From NCBI GenBank assembly GCA_026225255.1, contig JAMFSJ010000065.1:1-55323 (forward strand): a DNA stretch of 55,323 bases, written 5' to 3'. Made by a program: the position numbers and the translations under genes. Under the pieces are notes generated by a model. It saw only the letters and a program-made list of their open reading frames with translations. It made no database searches and was not told where the DNA came from. Source of the DNA: Methylacidimicrobium fagopyrum. GTDB lineage: Bacteria > Verrucomicrobiota > Verrucomicrobiia > Limisphaerales > UBA11358. Numbering within the stretch: position 1 is the first letter of the stretch; the number at the start of each line of letters is the position of its first letter. Shown one piece after another: positions 41,039 through 49,902 of this stretch.

Positions 41039-42331
41039 ATGGCCAGAATGGTTGTCATCACAAAGGGGTTGACTGCTTTGTCGCACGAGTTGAGCGAAAA
41101 GTGGATCACGATCGGTCGTGCCGATGGCAATTCGTTTCAGATCGCGGAAGCCTCGGTTTCCGGGCGTCATTGCGAAGCGCAGTTGCGCGGCGAAGAATTG
41201 GTCCTGCGCGATTTGCAATCCACCAACGGCACCTTTGTGAACGGCCAGAAAATTTCCGAAGCAGCCGTCAAACCGGGTCAGAACTTTCGCATAGGCGAAG
41301 TGGAATTGCGCTTTGAAGCGACGTCTAATCAGCCCGCGACCGTGTTTACGAGCAAAATGTTGACCTCGGCAACAGCCGCTTTGACCCCGCCCAAGCCCGC
41401 GCCCGCGCCCGCGCCGCCAGTCGCGCCGGTGGTCGAGGCGAAAAAAGTTGCCCAGGCGGACGCGGAGGCGGAAGCGGCGAAAAAATTTACCGTGCTGTTC
41501 GTGGATGACAGCATGGCGTTTTTGGAAACGTTCACGGATTTGTGCGAAGTGCTTTCCCATAACACATGGGCCATCCAATGTGCGACTTCGGCGGATCGCG
41601 CACTGGCGATTTTATCCGGCAGTTCGATGGATCTCGTCGTGCTGGATGTCGGGATGCCGATGGTGGATGGTTTGCAATTGCTCGGCATCGTCAACCGACG
41701 TTATCCCGGCCTGAAAATCGCCGTGATGACGGGCAACGCGACCGAGGCCAAACGCGCCGACGCGCTGGCGAACGGCGCGGAATTGTTCATCGAAAAGCCG
41801 GTGACGCCCGAAGGTATCAAATCGGTTTTCAATATGCTGAACGATTTGGTTTCGTGGGCGTATCGCGAAGGTTTCACCGGTGCGCTGCGGCAGGTCGGAA
41901 TGCAGGAACTCATCCAGATGGAATGTATTGGTCGCCATTCTTCGATCCTCGAAATTCGCAATGCGGACGTGCGCGGACAGATTTACATTGAGGTCGGCGC
42001 GATCACGCACGCGAGTGCCGGGCCGCTCACGGGCGAGCCGGCTTTCCGCAAATTGTTGTCCTTGCGCGGCGGAGAATTTCACGTGAAACCGTTCAAAGCG
42101 CCACCGCAACGCACGCTCAATGATCGCTGGGAATTTCTGTTGATGGATGCCGCCCGCGCCTCGGATGAAGAGACGGGCATGTTTCAAAAACCGGTGGCCG
42201 CACCCACGCCGGCGCCGGCGCCGCCGGTTCCAGAAAAGACAACGGATACGCACGATGTGTTAGGCGAAGACATCGTGGTGGTGGCCACTTACGACGGCCA
42301 ATGGAATGCCGGCCCGGCGGAGAAGAAATAG
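41039..42331 (+). CDS. FHA-REC-PATAN regulator
   Basis: 430 residues from ATG 41039 (41048 is an alternative). An N-terminal FHA domain (ITIGRADGNSFQI, SVSGRHCEAQLR, LQSTNGTFVNG) binds phosphothreonine peptides. An Ala/Pro linker leads to a receiver domain (about 149-270) with acidic VDD, phospho-acceptor Asp203 (VVLDVGMPMVDG), Thr in VMTGNA and Lys in IEKPVTP. A PATAN/DUF4388 domain (about 280-385: GMQELIQMECIGRHSSILEI) follows, then a Pro-rich tail. It faces the secretion/pilus operon. It resembles the 7874-8947 regulator with FHA added in place of the roadblock-like end. Confidence 0.9.
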   Translation: MARMVVITKGLTALSHELSEKWITIGRADGNSFQIAEASVSGRHCEAQLRGEELVLRDLQSTNGTFVNGQKISEAAVKPGQNFRIGEVELRFEATSNQPATVFTSKMLTSATAALTPPKPAPAPAPPVAPVVEAKKVAQADAEAEAAKKFTVLFVDDSMAFLETFTDLCEVLSHNTWAIQCATSADRALAILSGSSMDLVVLDVGMPMVDGLQLLGIVNRRYPGLKIAVMTGNATEAKRADALANGAELFIEKPVTPEGIKSVFNMLNDLVSWAYREGFTGALRQVGMQELIQMECIGRHSSILEIRNADVRGQIYIEVGAITHASAGPLTGEPAFRKLLSLRGGEFHVKPFKAPPQRTLNDRWEFLLMDAARASDEETGMFQKPVAAPTPAPAPPVPEKTTDTHDVLGEDIVVVATYDGQWNAGPAEKK

Positions 42332-42358
42332 TTTTTTGGAACCACACCTAAGCTGTTC

Positions 42359-42467
42359 CCGTCGCCGGGCGCAGTGTCAGGCGATGAAAACGAACGTGGT
42401 TGCGTAAACCGCTTACACGTTCGTTGCGCCGCCCCCGGCGTGGACGGCGCGGTGCGCCGTCCCTCCC
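42359..42467. repeat. About 105-bp dispersed repeat, copy 2
   Basis: It corresponds to 35757-35862 with scattered substitutions and small indels. It fills the gap between the convergent ends of the FHA regulator and the gspD-like gene. The end contains GGACGGCGC..GCGCCGTCC, a palindrome that copy 1 has lost. Confidence 0.88.
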
Positions 42468-42473
42468 ATCCAC

Positions 42474-44963
42474 TTACGGTTTGCTGGCGAGGATTTTTTT
42501 GCTCTCGGCTTGATATTCTTCCGTCGAGATTTCGTTGGCCAGATAACGACTGAGCAGCGCGTTCAGTTGCGCGGTCTGCGCGGGCGTGATGTCGAGGCCG
42601 GCATTCATCTGCATGGCTTTCCGTTGAAAGTCGGCTTTGGCATCGTCCGTCGTCGCATCCGGCGGCAAGGTGTTGTCCGCCGACGGGCTGACCGGTGCAG
42701 TCACTTCGTTGGTGATCGCGGTCACTTGGTTGGTGCCGTCAATCTCGCGGGTATAGAAGCCGTCCGCATGATGGGTCTTATTGAACTCAGTTTGTTCTTT
42801 GTGCCTTTGTTGCTCAATCTGTTTGCGATTTTCCGCGTTTTCTTCGGCGGCGGCGCGCGAGACTTCCGGCAGGCGCTGTTCTTCGATGAGCGTTTGTTTG
42901 GCGGCAAGTTCCGGCGTGGGCAGCACGGTTGGGCGCATCAACACGATTAATTCTTCGCGTCCCTTGGAATCGCTACGTTGCGAGAAGAGGACGCCGAGCA
43001 GCGGGATATCTTGCAGGAACGGCACGCCGGTGCGGCTGGTGGATTTGGAAGCTTTGATAAAGCCGCCGAGCATGACGGTATCGCGGTCGCGGACGGTCAT
43101 GGAAGTGTTGAGTGTGCGTTTGATGGTGTTGGGCACTTGGCCGACATTCTCAATGGTGGTGAAACCGTTGAGATCGTCAATTTCCTGCTGGATGTCCATC
43201 GCCACCGCGCCGTCCGGATTAATGAACGGCGTCACGTCCAATTCAACCCCGACGGATAATTGGGAATACGAAGTGTTATTGCCATAAATGCTCCCGTAAG
43301 AACTGCCGGAAGCGTAAGGCACGGTATCGCCGACGAAAAATTGCGCGGGCTTGGCCTGCGTCGCCGTCATGCGCGGACGTTGGATGACGGTCGCATGACT
43401 GTCGGCGGCGATGGCGGTTATGGCCACACTCCACGACGGGCCGATGTCGGCAAAATAATTGGCCCCACTGCCGAGGCTGTTACCGAAGACCCCGTTGACC
43501 GCATTTGATCCCACGGCTTGGGTCGCAAAATTCAAGAACGAGGCGTTGTTATAACCACCCGCGCCTTGTGAAGTGCCACCGAGACTGGTCGGATTTTGCG
43601 CCACGGAGGTGCCGATATTCAACGTGTTTGGCCCGAGTGAATAATCAATCATGATCGCCTCGATCAACACTTGCTGCAACGGCACATCCAGTTTAGCGAC
43701 GATGGTTTTGATTTCCTCCATGTCCTGCCGGGTGGCGAAGATGAGCAATGAACTGCTGCTTTCGTTCGGAATAATTTTTGTCTGCCCGAACAATTGGATT
43801 TGATCCTGCCCGCTGCCGGACGCTTTATTGATGATGTTGTTCAACCGTTGCGCAAACGTAGAACCGCCGCCGGAGGGCGTGCCATTGGCAGTCGAGCCAC
43901 CGCCCAGCGATCGGTTTTGGCCGCCGCCAAAAGAGGAACTGCTGCCGCCTTGCGCGCCATAAGCTCCTTGACCGCCCACGCCGCCTTGACCGCCGAAGGA
44001 ACTGCCGCCGCCAGTAGCACTGGAAAACCCATTGATATGACTGCTGCTAGGCGCCGTGCCGATGCTCGCCACCGTGCCGCCACCGCCGCCCAGACTGTTC
44101 AATGCGCTGGCGATTTCATCCACTTTCGCGTAACGGATCGGAATGACTTCGTTCGTGTATACCTCGGGCACGCTCACGTCAATTTTAGCGATCATCTCCA
44201 ACATGCGCTTCACGTTTTCTGCGTAGTCGCGGATGACGAGAATGCCGTTATCATCAATCGGCAAAATGCCGCCCTGCAATTTTCCGAACGGCTGGAGAAC
44301 CGTCAGCATCTTGGAAGGTAAAATGTATTTCAACTGCGTGACGTGCGTGACGTAGGAACCCATCTCCGGCAAGTTCGTCGAGCCGGCGTCGTCCAATGGC
44401 GCGCCGAGGCCGTTCGCCTGATCGGATTGCGCCGCTTTCACAAACTTGTCCCCGATGTTGACTACGGAAATATTATTGAGCGCCAGCACGGCTTGTAACG
44501 CTTCGATCGCTTCGGTTTTGGTCAACGGCGTTTGCGTTTTCAAAACAATCTGCGCTGCGGGCAACGCCCCACGGATGATGGTGCGGTTCACCAATTTGGC
44601 ATAGACGTCGAGCACCTGACTCACGTCCACGCCTTGAAAATCAATCGTGCCGGCCGGAATCATTTCTTCCGCCGGGGTGTTGTTTTGTGGCGGCAGAAAA
44701 TTTTGAGCGGGCGGCAAATTAGCGCCCGGGGCAGCGGCCCCCGGAAAACCTGCGCCGGGCGTGCCCGGAGCGCCGGGCGCATTTGGGCTTGGACGCGTCG
44801 GCGTCGGCACCGTCCGCTGCAAGCGGGGACGAAGCGAACGCGCCGGTAAATTGGTGCGCGCGGACGCCCCGGGCGCGCCCGGCACAGGCAGACCCGGCGG
44901 CGTTTGCGCCAAAACTTCAGAGCCGGCCAAAGCCAGCAGCAATGCGAACAGAAACGTTTTCAT
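42474..44963 (-). CDS. gspD: GspD/PilQ-type outer-membrane secretin
   Basis: 829 residues. The signal peptide is FALLLALAGSEVLAQ, followed by a Pro-rich linker. An N0/N1 domain (IDFQGVDVSQVLDVYAKLVN) and further N domains (SYVTHVTQLKYILPSKM, YTNEVIPIRYAKVDEIASAL) follow. A Gly/Ser/Gln-rich loop of about 75 residues (roughly 300-375) interrupts the last N domain. The secretin core ends FLQDIPLLGVLFSQRSDSK and EELIVLMRPTVL. The C-terminal 150 residues are charged and could bind a pilotin. It is the last of four genes joined by 4-base overlaps. Secretins form the gated outer-membrane ring for type II secretion or type IV pili. Confidence 0.92.
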   Translation of the reverse strand: MKTFLFALLLALAGSEVLAQTPPGLPVPGAPGASARTNLPARSLRPRLQRTVPTPTRPSPNAPGAPGTPGAGFPGAAAPGANLPPAQNFLPPQNNTPAEEMIPAGTIDFQGVDVSQVLDVYAKLVNRTIIRGALPAAQIVLKTQTPLTKTEAIEALQAVLALNNISVVNIGDKFVKAAQSDQANGLGAPLDDAGSTNLPEMGSYVTHVTQLKYILPSKMLTVLQPFGKLQGGILPIDDNGILVIRDYAENVKRMLEMIAKIDVSVPEVYTNEVIPIRYAKVDEIASALNSLGGGGGTVASIGTAPSSSHINGFSSATGGGSSFGGQGGVGGQGAYGAQGGSSSSFGGGQNRSLGGGSTANGTPSGGGSTFAQRLNNIINKASGSGQDQIQLFGQTKIIPNESSSSLLIFATRQDMEEIKTIVAKLDVPLQQVLIEAIMIDYSLGPNTLNIGTSVAQNPTSLGGTSQGAGGYNNASFLNFATQAVGSNAVNGVFGNSLGSGANYFADIGPSWSVAITAIAADSHATVIQRPRMTATQAKPAQFFVGDTVPYASGSSYGSIYGNNTSYSQLSVGVELDVTPFINPDGAVAMDIQQEIDDLNGFTTIENVGQVPNTIKRTLNTSMTVRDRDTVMLGGFIKASKSTSRTGVPFLQDIPLLGVLFSQRSDSKGREELIVLMRPTVLPTPELAAKQTLIEEQRLPEVSRAAAEENAENRKQIEQQRHKEQTEFNKTHHADGFYTREIDGTNQVTAITNEVTAPVSPSADNTLPPDATTDDAKADFQRKAMQMNAGLDITPAQTAQLNALLSRYLANEISTEEYQAESKKILASKP

Positions 44964-45640
44964 TTTATCTTAACAGGTGAATTGGTGGCGCGTTTGAGGC
45001 CGCCAAAAGGCATGGGGCTTTTCGCCGGCGTCGCCGGGGTGGCGGCGGGTGCTGGTGAATTCGCGGTTTTTTTAGCATCGTCGGCGGCCTTCGCGACCGC
45101 CGGTTTTTTTTGATAACTGGCCACCAGTTTGATGTCTGCGGTCAGGTGATAATGTTGGGCATCCGGCTTCAGCGCCAAATCGCGCACGCGGATCATCGAG
45201 GCGCTGTTGCCGAGCTTGTAGAGGAAATCAACCAATTGCGCATCCGTCGCCACGACCGTGATGTTCTGGGATTGCTCGACGAAAAACGCGTCGTTGGTGC
45301 GCGTGAGCGGATGGGGTGAAAAACCTTGAATGCCAACGCCACTGGCCGACGCCTGCGAATTGATTGTGCGCATCAAATCAATGCTCTGATCTTCCGACGC
45401 CACGATGGCGCCCTCGTTACCAAAGGTTTTGACCTGTTCTTGTAATTTTGGAATCTTCGCCGCGGCCGTCTGGTAGAGATCTAATTTCCGGTTCGCGTCA
45501 TCCATCCGCGTGCGCAAATTGCCCCAATCCGAAAAATGCGGCCAGACCAGCCACCAATTGAGCACGAGAAAAAGCACTACGCCCACGCCGATCACGAGGC
45601 GACGTTCCATGGGCCGCAAATGGGCAAAATATTTTTTCAT
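44960..45640 (-). CDS. GspM/PilO-like inner-membrane protein
   Basis: 226 residues from ATG 45640, which overlaps the stop of the upstream gene (ATGA). One transmembrane helix (VIGVGVVLFLVLNWWLVWP) follows a short cytoplasmic start. A coiled coil (RTRMDDANRKLDLYQTAA) and a ferredoxin-like periplasmic domain (TVVATDAQLVDFLYKLGN, MIRVRDLALKP) complete the GspM/PilO pattern. The Ala/Pro/Lys-rich tail is probably disordered. These proteins pair with GspL/PilN to link the ATPase to the secretin. Its stop overlaps the gspD start by 4 bases. Confidence 0.82.
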   Translation of the reverse strand: MKKYFAHLRPMERRLVIGVGVVLFLVLNWWLVWPHFSDWGNLRTRMDDANRKLDLYQTAAAKIPKLQEQVKTFGNEGAIVASEDQSIDLMRTINSQASASGVGIQGFSPHPLTRTNDAFFVEQSQNITVVATDAQLVDFLYKLGNSASMIRVRDLALKPDAQHYHLTADIKLVASYQKKPAVAKAADDAKKTANSPAPAATPATPAKSPMPFGGLKRATNSPVKIK

Positions 45641-47373
45641 TGCGGTTGCGCCTCCGGGTGGGCGAGCTCCACCGTGAACCGCCATTGCTCGGTGCCTCCG
45701 ATCAGTTTCGGGCTGACCGTCTCGCCTTTATTTTGATCGAACATCGGCTGGCCGTTGAGCTGAATTTTCTTCATCGCGTCATTGAAATTAAACAGCGTAT
45801 CCACCTGGTCCGCCGGGGCCGTGCCGCTCAGCGATAATTTCTCGCCGTCACCAAAATTAAAACTTTGCAACGTCACCGTTTGCGGTAATTGATCAGCCAC
45901 GATTTTCCAGCAATCCAACGCGGCGTATTTCAATTGTTGCCGCTCGCTCAAAACCTTGTATTCCGCCGTCAATTGCAACGCATTCGTATAAGTATTGGCC
46001 AGCCCGCTGACTTGCGCTTCGACATTGCCGGTCTTGTAAGTCAACACGCCGACGGCACAAAAATAAATCACCAGCGCGATCGCATATAACAAGCCCGCGT
46101 AGCCCAAACCGTGCAGCCACAGCCGGTCGTGAAATTGCTGGCGATAACGTTCGGAAAATTCGGGCGGCAACAGATTCGTCTTGGTCCCGGCCGCGGCACG
46201 TTTCGCGGTGCGGGCGGCGAGTTCAATCGTGGACGGCGGCGCGATGATTTGCACCGGCTCGTTCAACCCGGTGCGCAATAAATTTTCCCATTCCGCCGCG
46301 TTCACCGGATCGGCGATGAGATGCCATTTGGGCGCAGCGGTCAACCAGCCTTCGAGTTCGCCCGACCAGAGGATGTGCGCGATTTGATTTTTTAATTCCA
46401 CCGCGCGATCACCGGCGGGCGGCAACGCGACAAAACTTAAATTGCGTAACGCCCCGCCGCTGCGCCACGCGATGAGCGCGGCGTTTTGATTGCCAATGAT
46501 TTGCGGAAATATCCACGCGCCATCTTCCGTCGTCGAAAGCACGTCGAGTTGGTCGAGCATGGGCACTTCCAAACGATCGGCGAGAAAACCGTCGCGTTCC
46601 AATTTGCCGAGAAATTCCTCAACGAGATTACGCGCCACGATCACGACGATGATCGTCTGCAAATTTTCCGCACCCGCGTGGGGCAACGCTTGAAAGGTCC
46701 AAACGATTTGCGTGACCGGCAGGGGCGATATTTTTTCCAACTGCAATTCCACCATCGCGAACGTTTCCTCCGCGTTGCTGGCGGGCAATTCAATGGCGCG
46801 CAAAAAAACATTTTCCGGCGGCAACCACGCGACGTTCAATTTCGGCTGCCACAGCGACGACCAGGTTTTTGCGACAAATTTCGACGGCAACGGCATCGAG
46901 TGCGGCACACGTTGTTCGCCGCCCAGCACAAAGCCGCTGCCTTTCGCGTTGAACTGCCAAAGCTTTTTGGCCTCGGGCGCGATTTGTAAGATATTGCAAA
47001 AAGACCAGCGCTTGTTTTTTGATTGAATGAAAAAAGCAGTTGCTACCGGGGCCGCTATTGGAGGTTGCAATGTTTGGATAGAACTTGCCTCATCGCCACT
47101 CGCGACTTTTTCTCCAGCCCGCCGCCAGAGCCAAATGCCCAACAACAAAAGCAAAGTTTGTCCCACCAATTTTCCAACCAGGCCGCCAAAAATTGATGGC
47201 CATTGACTATCTGGAACAGAATGTCCTTGGGGACCGAGAAAAACATGAAAAGTTTCAACTAGGGCAATTACAACCAGAACAATCAAATAGAGAGAGCCAA
47301 GAATCAAGATTGCCCCAAAAATGCGGCACAACCATTTCAGCCAAATTGGTAAGGGGCGAGAGGTAGCTTTCAT
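45637..47373 (-). CDS. GspL/PilM-PilN-like assembly protein with an extra N-terminal membrane domain
   Basis: 578 residues. From about 115 onward it follows GspL: a cytoplasmic actin-like region (NVAWLPPENVFLRAIELPAS, MVELQLEKISPLPVTQIVW), one transmembrane helix near 425-447 (GYAGLLYAIALVIYFCAVGVL) and a PilN-like periplasmic part (LPQTVTLQSFNFGDGEKLSL). The first 110 residues are unusual for the family: two strong hydrophobic segments (FGAILILGSLYLIVLVVIAL and GQTLLLLLGIWLW). They look like a separate small membrane protein fused in frame. The start overlaps the gspE stop (ATGA at 47370-47373), so the long form is supported. Confidence 0.78.
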   Translation of the reverse strand: MKATSRPLPIWLKWLCRIFGAILILGSLYLIVLVVIALVETFHVFLGPQGHSVPDSQWPSIFGGLVGKLVGQTLLLLLGIWLWRRAGEKVASGDEASSIQTLQPPIAAPVATAFFIQSKNKRWSFCNILQIAPEAKKLWQFNAKGSGFVLGGEQRVPHSMPLPSKFVAKTWSSLWQPKLNVAWLPPENVFLRAIELPASNAEETFAMVELQLEKISPLPVTQIVWTFQALPHAGAENLQTIIVVIVARNLVEEFLGKLERDGFLADRLEVPMLDQLDVLSTTEDGAWIFPQIIGNQNAALIAWRSGGALRNLSFVALPPAGDRAVELKNQIAHILWSGELEGWLTAAPKWHLIADPVNAAEWENLLRTGLNEPVQIIAPPSTIELAARTAKRAAAGTKTNLLPPEFSERYRQQFHDRLWLHGLGYAGLLYAIALVIYFCAVGVLTYKTGNVEAQVSGLANTYTNALQLTAEYKVLSERQQLKYAALDCWKIVADQLPQTVTLQSFNFGDGEKLSLSGTAPADQVDTLFNFNDAMKKIQLNGQPMFDQNKGETVSPKLIGGTEQWRFTVELAHPEAQPQ

Positions 47374-49118
47374 TGGTTCACCGCTGCGGCCACTTTGGCA
47401 TCCGTCAGCGCTTCGCGGAGTTCTTCGGTTTGCGTGACGCGCAACACTTCTTCGATCGTCGTGACGCCCGCTTTTACTTTATTCCAGCCGTCCACCCGCA
47501 ATGTTCTCATGCCCGCTTCGATGGCGCGTTGGGCGATGGTCGTGGCCGGGGCGCGATTCATGATCAGCGGACGCAACGCTTCGGAAACTAGTAACAATTC
47601 GTAAATCCCTTTGCGGCCTTGATAGCCTTGTTGGCGACAATGTTCGCAACCAGCGCCGTGCCAGAATTTCGCCGTCGCAATGTCCGCTTCCGGAAAACCG
47701 ATGCGCCGCAGATAGCTGTGATCCACCGCTTTTTCTGTTTTACAATGGGAACAAATCGTGCGGATCAAACGTTGCGCCTGCACGGCTTCCACGGACGACG
47801 CGATCAAAAACGGTTCGATGCCCATGTCCGTCAAACGCGTGAACGCGCTGGGCGCATCGTTCGTGTGCAGCGTGGAAAAAACCAAGTGACCCGTCAACGA
47901 TGCGCGGATCGCGATGTCCGCCGTTTCGCTATCGCGGATTTCCCCGACCATGACGACGTTTGGATCTTGGCGCAAAATATGGCGCAAACCCATCGCGAAC
48001 GTCAGCCCGATGTCCGAACGCACGGCGATCTGGTTGATGCCTTTGAGTTCGTATTCGACCGGTTCTTCGATCGTGATGATGCGTTTATGAACAGAATTGA
48101 TCGCCGAAAGAAAGGCGTAGAGTGACGTGGATTTGCCGGAACCGGTCGGGCCGGTGACGAGAAAAATTCCATGCGGCTTGATGATGATGTCGCGGATGGC
48201 GTCCTCTTCCATCTTCGAAAAACCGAGTTTGTCGAGGGAGAGAAAAATTTTACCGCGCGTCAACAAACGCAGCGAAACGCTTTCGCCGTAAACCGTGGGC
48301 ACCGTGGAAACGCGGATATCAATTTCTTCGCCCTTGATGCGGACATTGATACGTCCGTCCTGCGGCAGACGCTTTTCGGAAATGTTCATCCCGCTCATCA
48401 CCTTGATACGGGAAATGATCGCCGCCTGAAACCGTTTCAACTGCGCGGGCAACGGAATCTGGTGCAAAATACCGTCAATACGGTTGCGGATGCGCAACTC
48501 GTCTTCCTGCGGCTCAAAATGAATATCCGTCGCGCGATCCTTGAACGCTTCCCAGATGATCTGGTTCACGAACTTGATGACGCTTGCTTCCTGGTCGCCC
48601 TCGGTGATTTCCTTGTCGTTGGCGATCTCGAGTTCCATCGTGTCGCCCTCGGCCATTTCATTGAGCGTTTCCGCGCCGACGCCGTAATATTTTTTGAGTG
48701 CCTTCTCAATTTCCGTTTTGGCCGCGAGCGCAAATGTCACCGGCGTTTTCGCATCAAAACGCACCGCGCTCATCATCGCCGCATCAAACGGATCGCTCGC
48801 GACGATCTGCAACGTGCCATTATTCAACGCCACCGGCAGCACGGAATATTGAAACGCGATCTTGGTGGAAACTTTATTGCGAACCTCATTCTCGATGGTG
48901 AGCTTGGGCAAATCCAAATACGGCCAGCCGAGCGCGGTCGCGAGTTTTTGGAGAAAAACGTCTTCGGCCACGCCGCGTTCACGGGCAACGAACGTCAACA
49001 GCGGTTCGGTGGAACCGCTGTCTGCCGCCGCCCGCCAAGCCTTGCGCCAGTCATCCACTTGCGTGGGCGACGCTTCGGCGACCGTGGCGACTAAATTTCT
49101 AACCGAGCTAAAAGCCAT
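47370..49118 (-). CDS. gspE: GspE/PilB-type secretion ATPase
   Basis: 582 residues. The N-terminal MshEN-like domain (VFLQKLATALGWPYLDL) is followed by the hexameric ATPase: Walker A GPTGSGKSTSLYAF, Asp box ITIEEPVEYELKGINQ, Walker B MVGEIRDSETADIAI and a His box near GHLVFSTLHTNDAPSAF. The zinc tetracysteine motif is present (CSHCK and CEHCRQQGYQGRKGIYE). It drives pseudopilus or pilus assembly in the cytoplasm. It is first in a four-gene operon. The platform protein GspF/PilC and the pilins are not in the window. Confidence 0.94.
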   Translation of the reverse strand: MAFSSVRNLVATVAEASPTQVDDWRKAWRAAADSGSTEPLLTFVARERGVAEDVFLQKLATALGWPYLDLPKLTIENEVRNKVSTKIAFQYSVLPVALNNGTLQIVASDPFDAAMMSAVRFDAKTPVTFALAAKTEIEKALKKYYGVGAETLNEMAEGDTMELEIANDKEITEGDQEASVIKFVNQIIWEAFKDRATDIHFEPQEDELRIRNRIDGILHQIPLPAQLKRFQAAIISRIKVMSGMNISEKRLPQDGRINVRIKGEEIDIRVSTVPTVYGESVSLRLLTRGKIFLSLDKLGFSKMEEDAIRDIIIKPHGIFLVTGPTGSGKSTSLYAFLSAINSVHKRIITIEEPVEYELKGINQIAVRSDIGLTFAMGLRHILRQDPNVVMVGEIRDSETADIAIRASLTGHLVFSTLHTNDAPSAFTRLTDMGIEPFLIASSVEAVQAQRLIRTICSHCKTEKAVDHSYLRRIGFPEADIATAKFWHGAGCEHCRQQGYQGRKGIYELLLVSEALRPLIMNRAPATTIAQRAIEAGMRTLRVDGWNKVKAGVTTIEEVLRVTQTEELREALTDAKVAAAVNQ

Positions 49119-49384
49119 TTTGGTTCAAGTTGAACAAACTGAGTCGTGAAAAGTTGCAGAAAATCGGCAATAGGGCAATGCAAACCGCCGTGAAACATGG
49201 AAAGGCTGAGGCGCAGATTTCGCGGATTTTCAAGGTTTAGGGAGTTTTTTATCCGTGGCCAGCCGCGAAATCCGGTTCTGCCTGGTCGCGTTCATTGGCG
49301 GTTAAATGGCAACTTCCCTAAATTTTCGATGTTTGACAGCATATAAAAACCGGAGTAATCAATTTATGCTTAGTCAAAAGCGAT
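49119..49384. other. Intergenic region upstream of gspE and the next gene
   Basis: 266 bases between divergent genes. It should hold the promoters of the secretion operon and of the membrane protein. It becomes A+T-rich toward 49330-49384. No hairpin element or gene was recognised. Confidence 0.4.
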
Positions 49385-49840
49385 ATGAAAACACTAAAAT
49401 TTTGGCTGGTGGCGGTTTTTGTTTTAATCGGCTGCATGGTTTTTTTGATGCCGTATAAATCGTATTACCCTTCATTCATTTTTACATCAAACCATCAAGC
49501 AATTGAGCGGATTGCCGATGATTTTAGCCAGTGGTCAATGGTTGGGAAAGTTTGTTTTCTGGTTGTCTTTGCTCCCGCTATGGCGTTTTCCCTCTGGCAA
49601 ACTCAGTGGCAGAAAAACCTGCCCGGACTTCTAGTTTTTTCATTTGTTTTATCAGCCATGTTATTCCTGATGAGCTTGCTGCTTGGCTTTGGTTTATTTG
49701 AGGCGCAAACCAAATTTTTATTCGGCTATTATGTTTTTTTGATTTTAGGTGCTGCGGGATGTGTGGTTTTTTGGATTATGGCTACGTGTGAAATTTGTTG
49801 CCGAATCCACAATTGGCGGCAAAAGATCAAGGGTGCCTAA
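49385..49840 (+). CDS. Membrane protein of unknown function
   Basis: 151 residues with four hydrophobic segments (about 5-23, 54-74, 82-104, 112-135) and a basic C-terminus (CRIHNWRQKIKGA). No family is recognised. The gene is distinctly A+T-rich and uses T-rich codons such as TTT/TTA far more than its neighbours, which suggests recent acquisition. Its 3' end is 62 bases before the likely mqnE start. Confidence 0.65.
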   Translation: MKTLKFWLVAVFVLIGCMVFLMPYKSYYPSFIFTSNHQAIERIADDFSQWSMVGKVCFLVVFAPAMAFSLWQTQWQKNLPGLLVFSFVLSAMLFLMSLLLGFGLFEAQTKFLFGYYVFLILGAAGCVVFWIMATCEICCRIHNWRQKIKGA

Positions 49841-49902
49841 ATGTAAGCATTGCCTTAGCTCCTTATTTGCCAGCGCGCGGTTTTCCTGCTAATTCTAATA
49901 AC

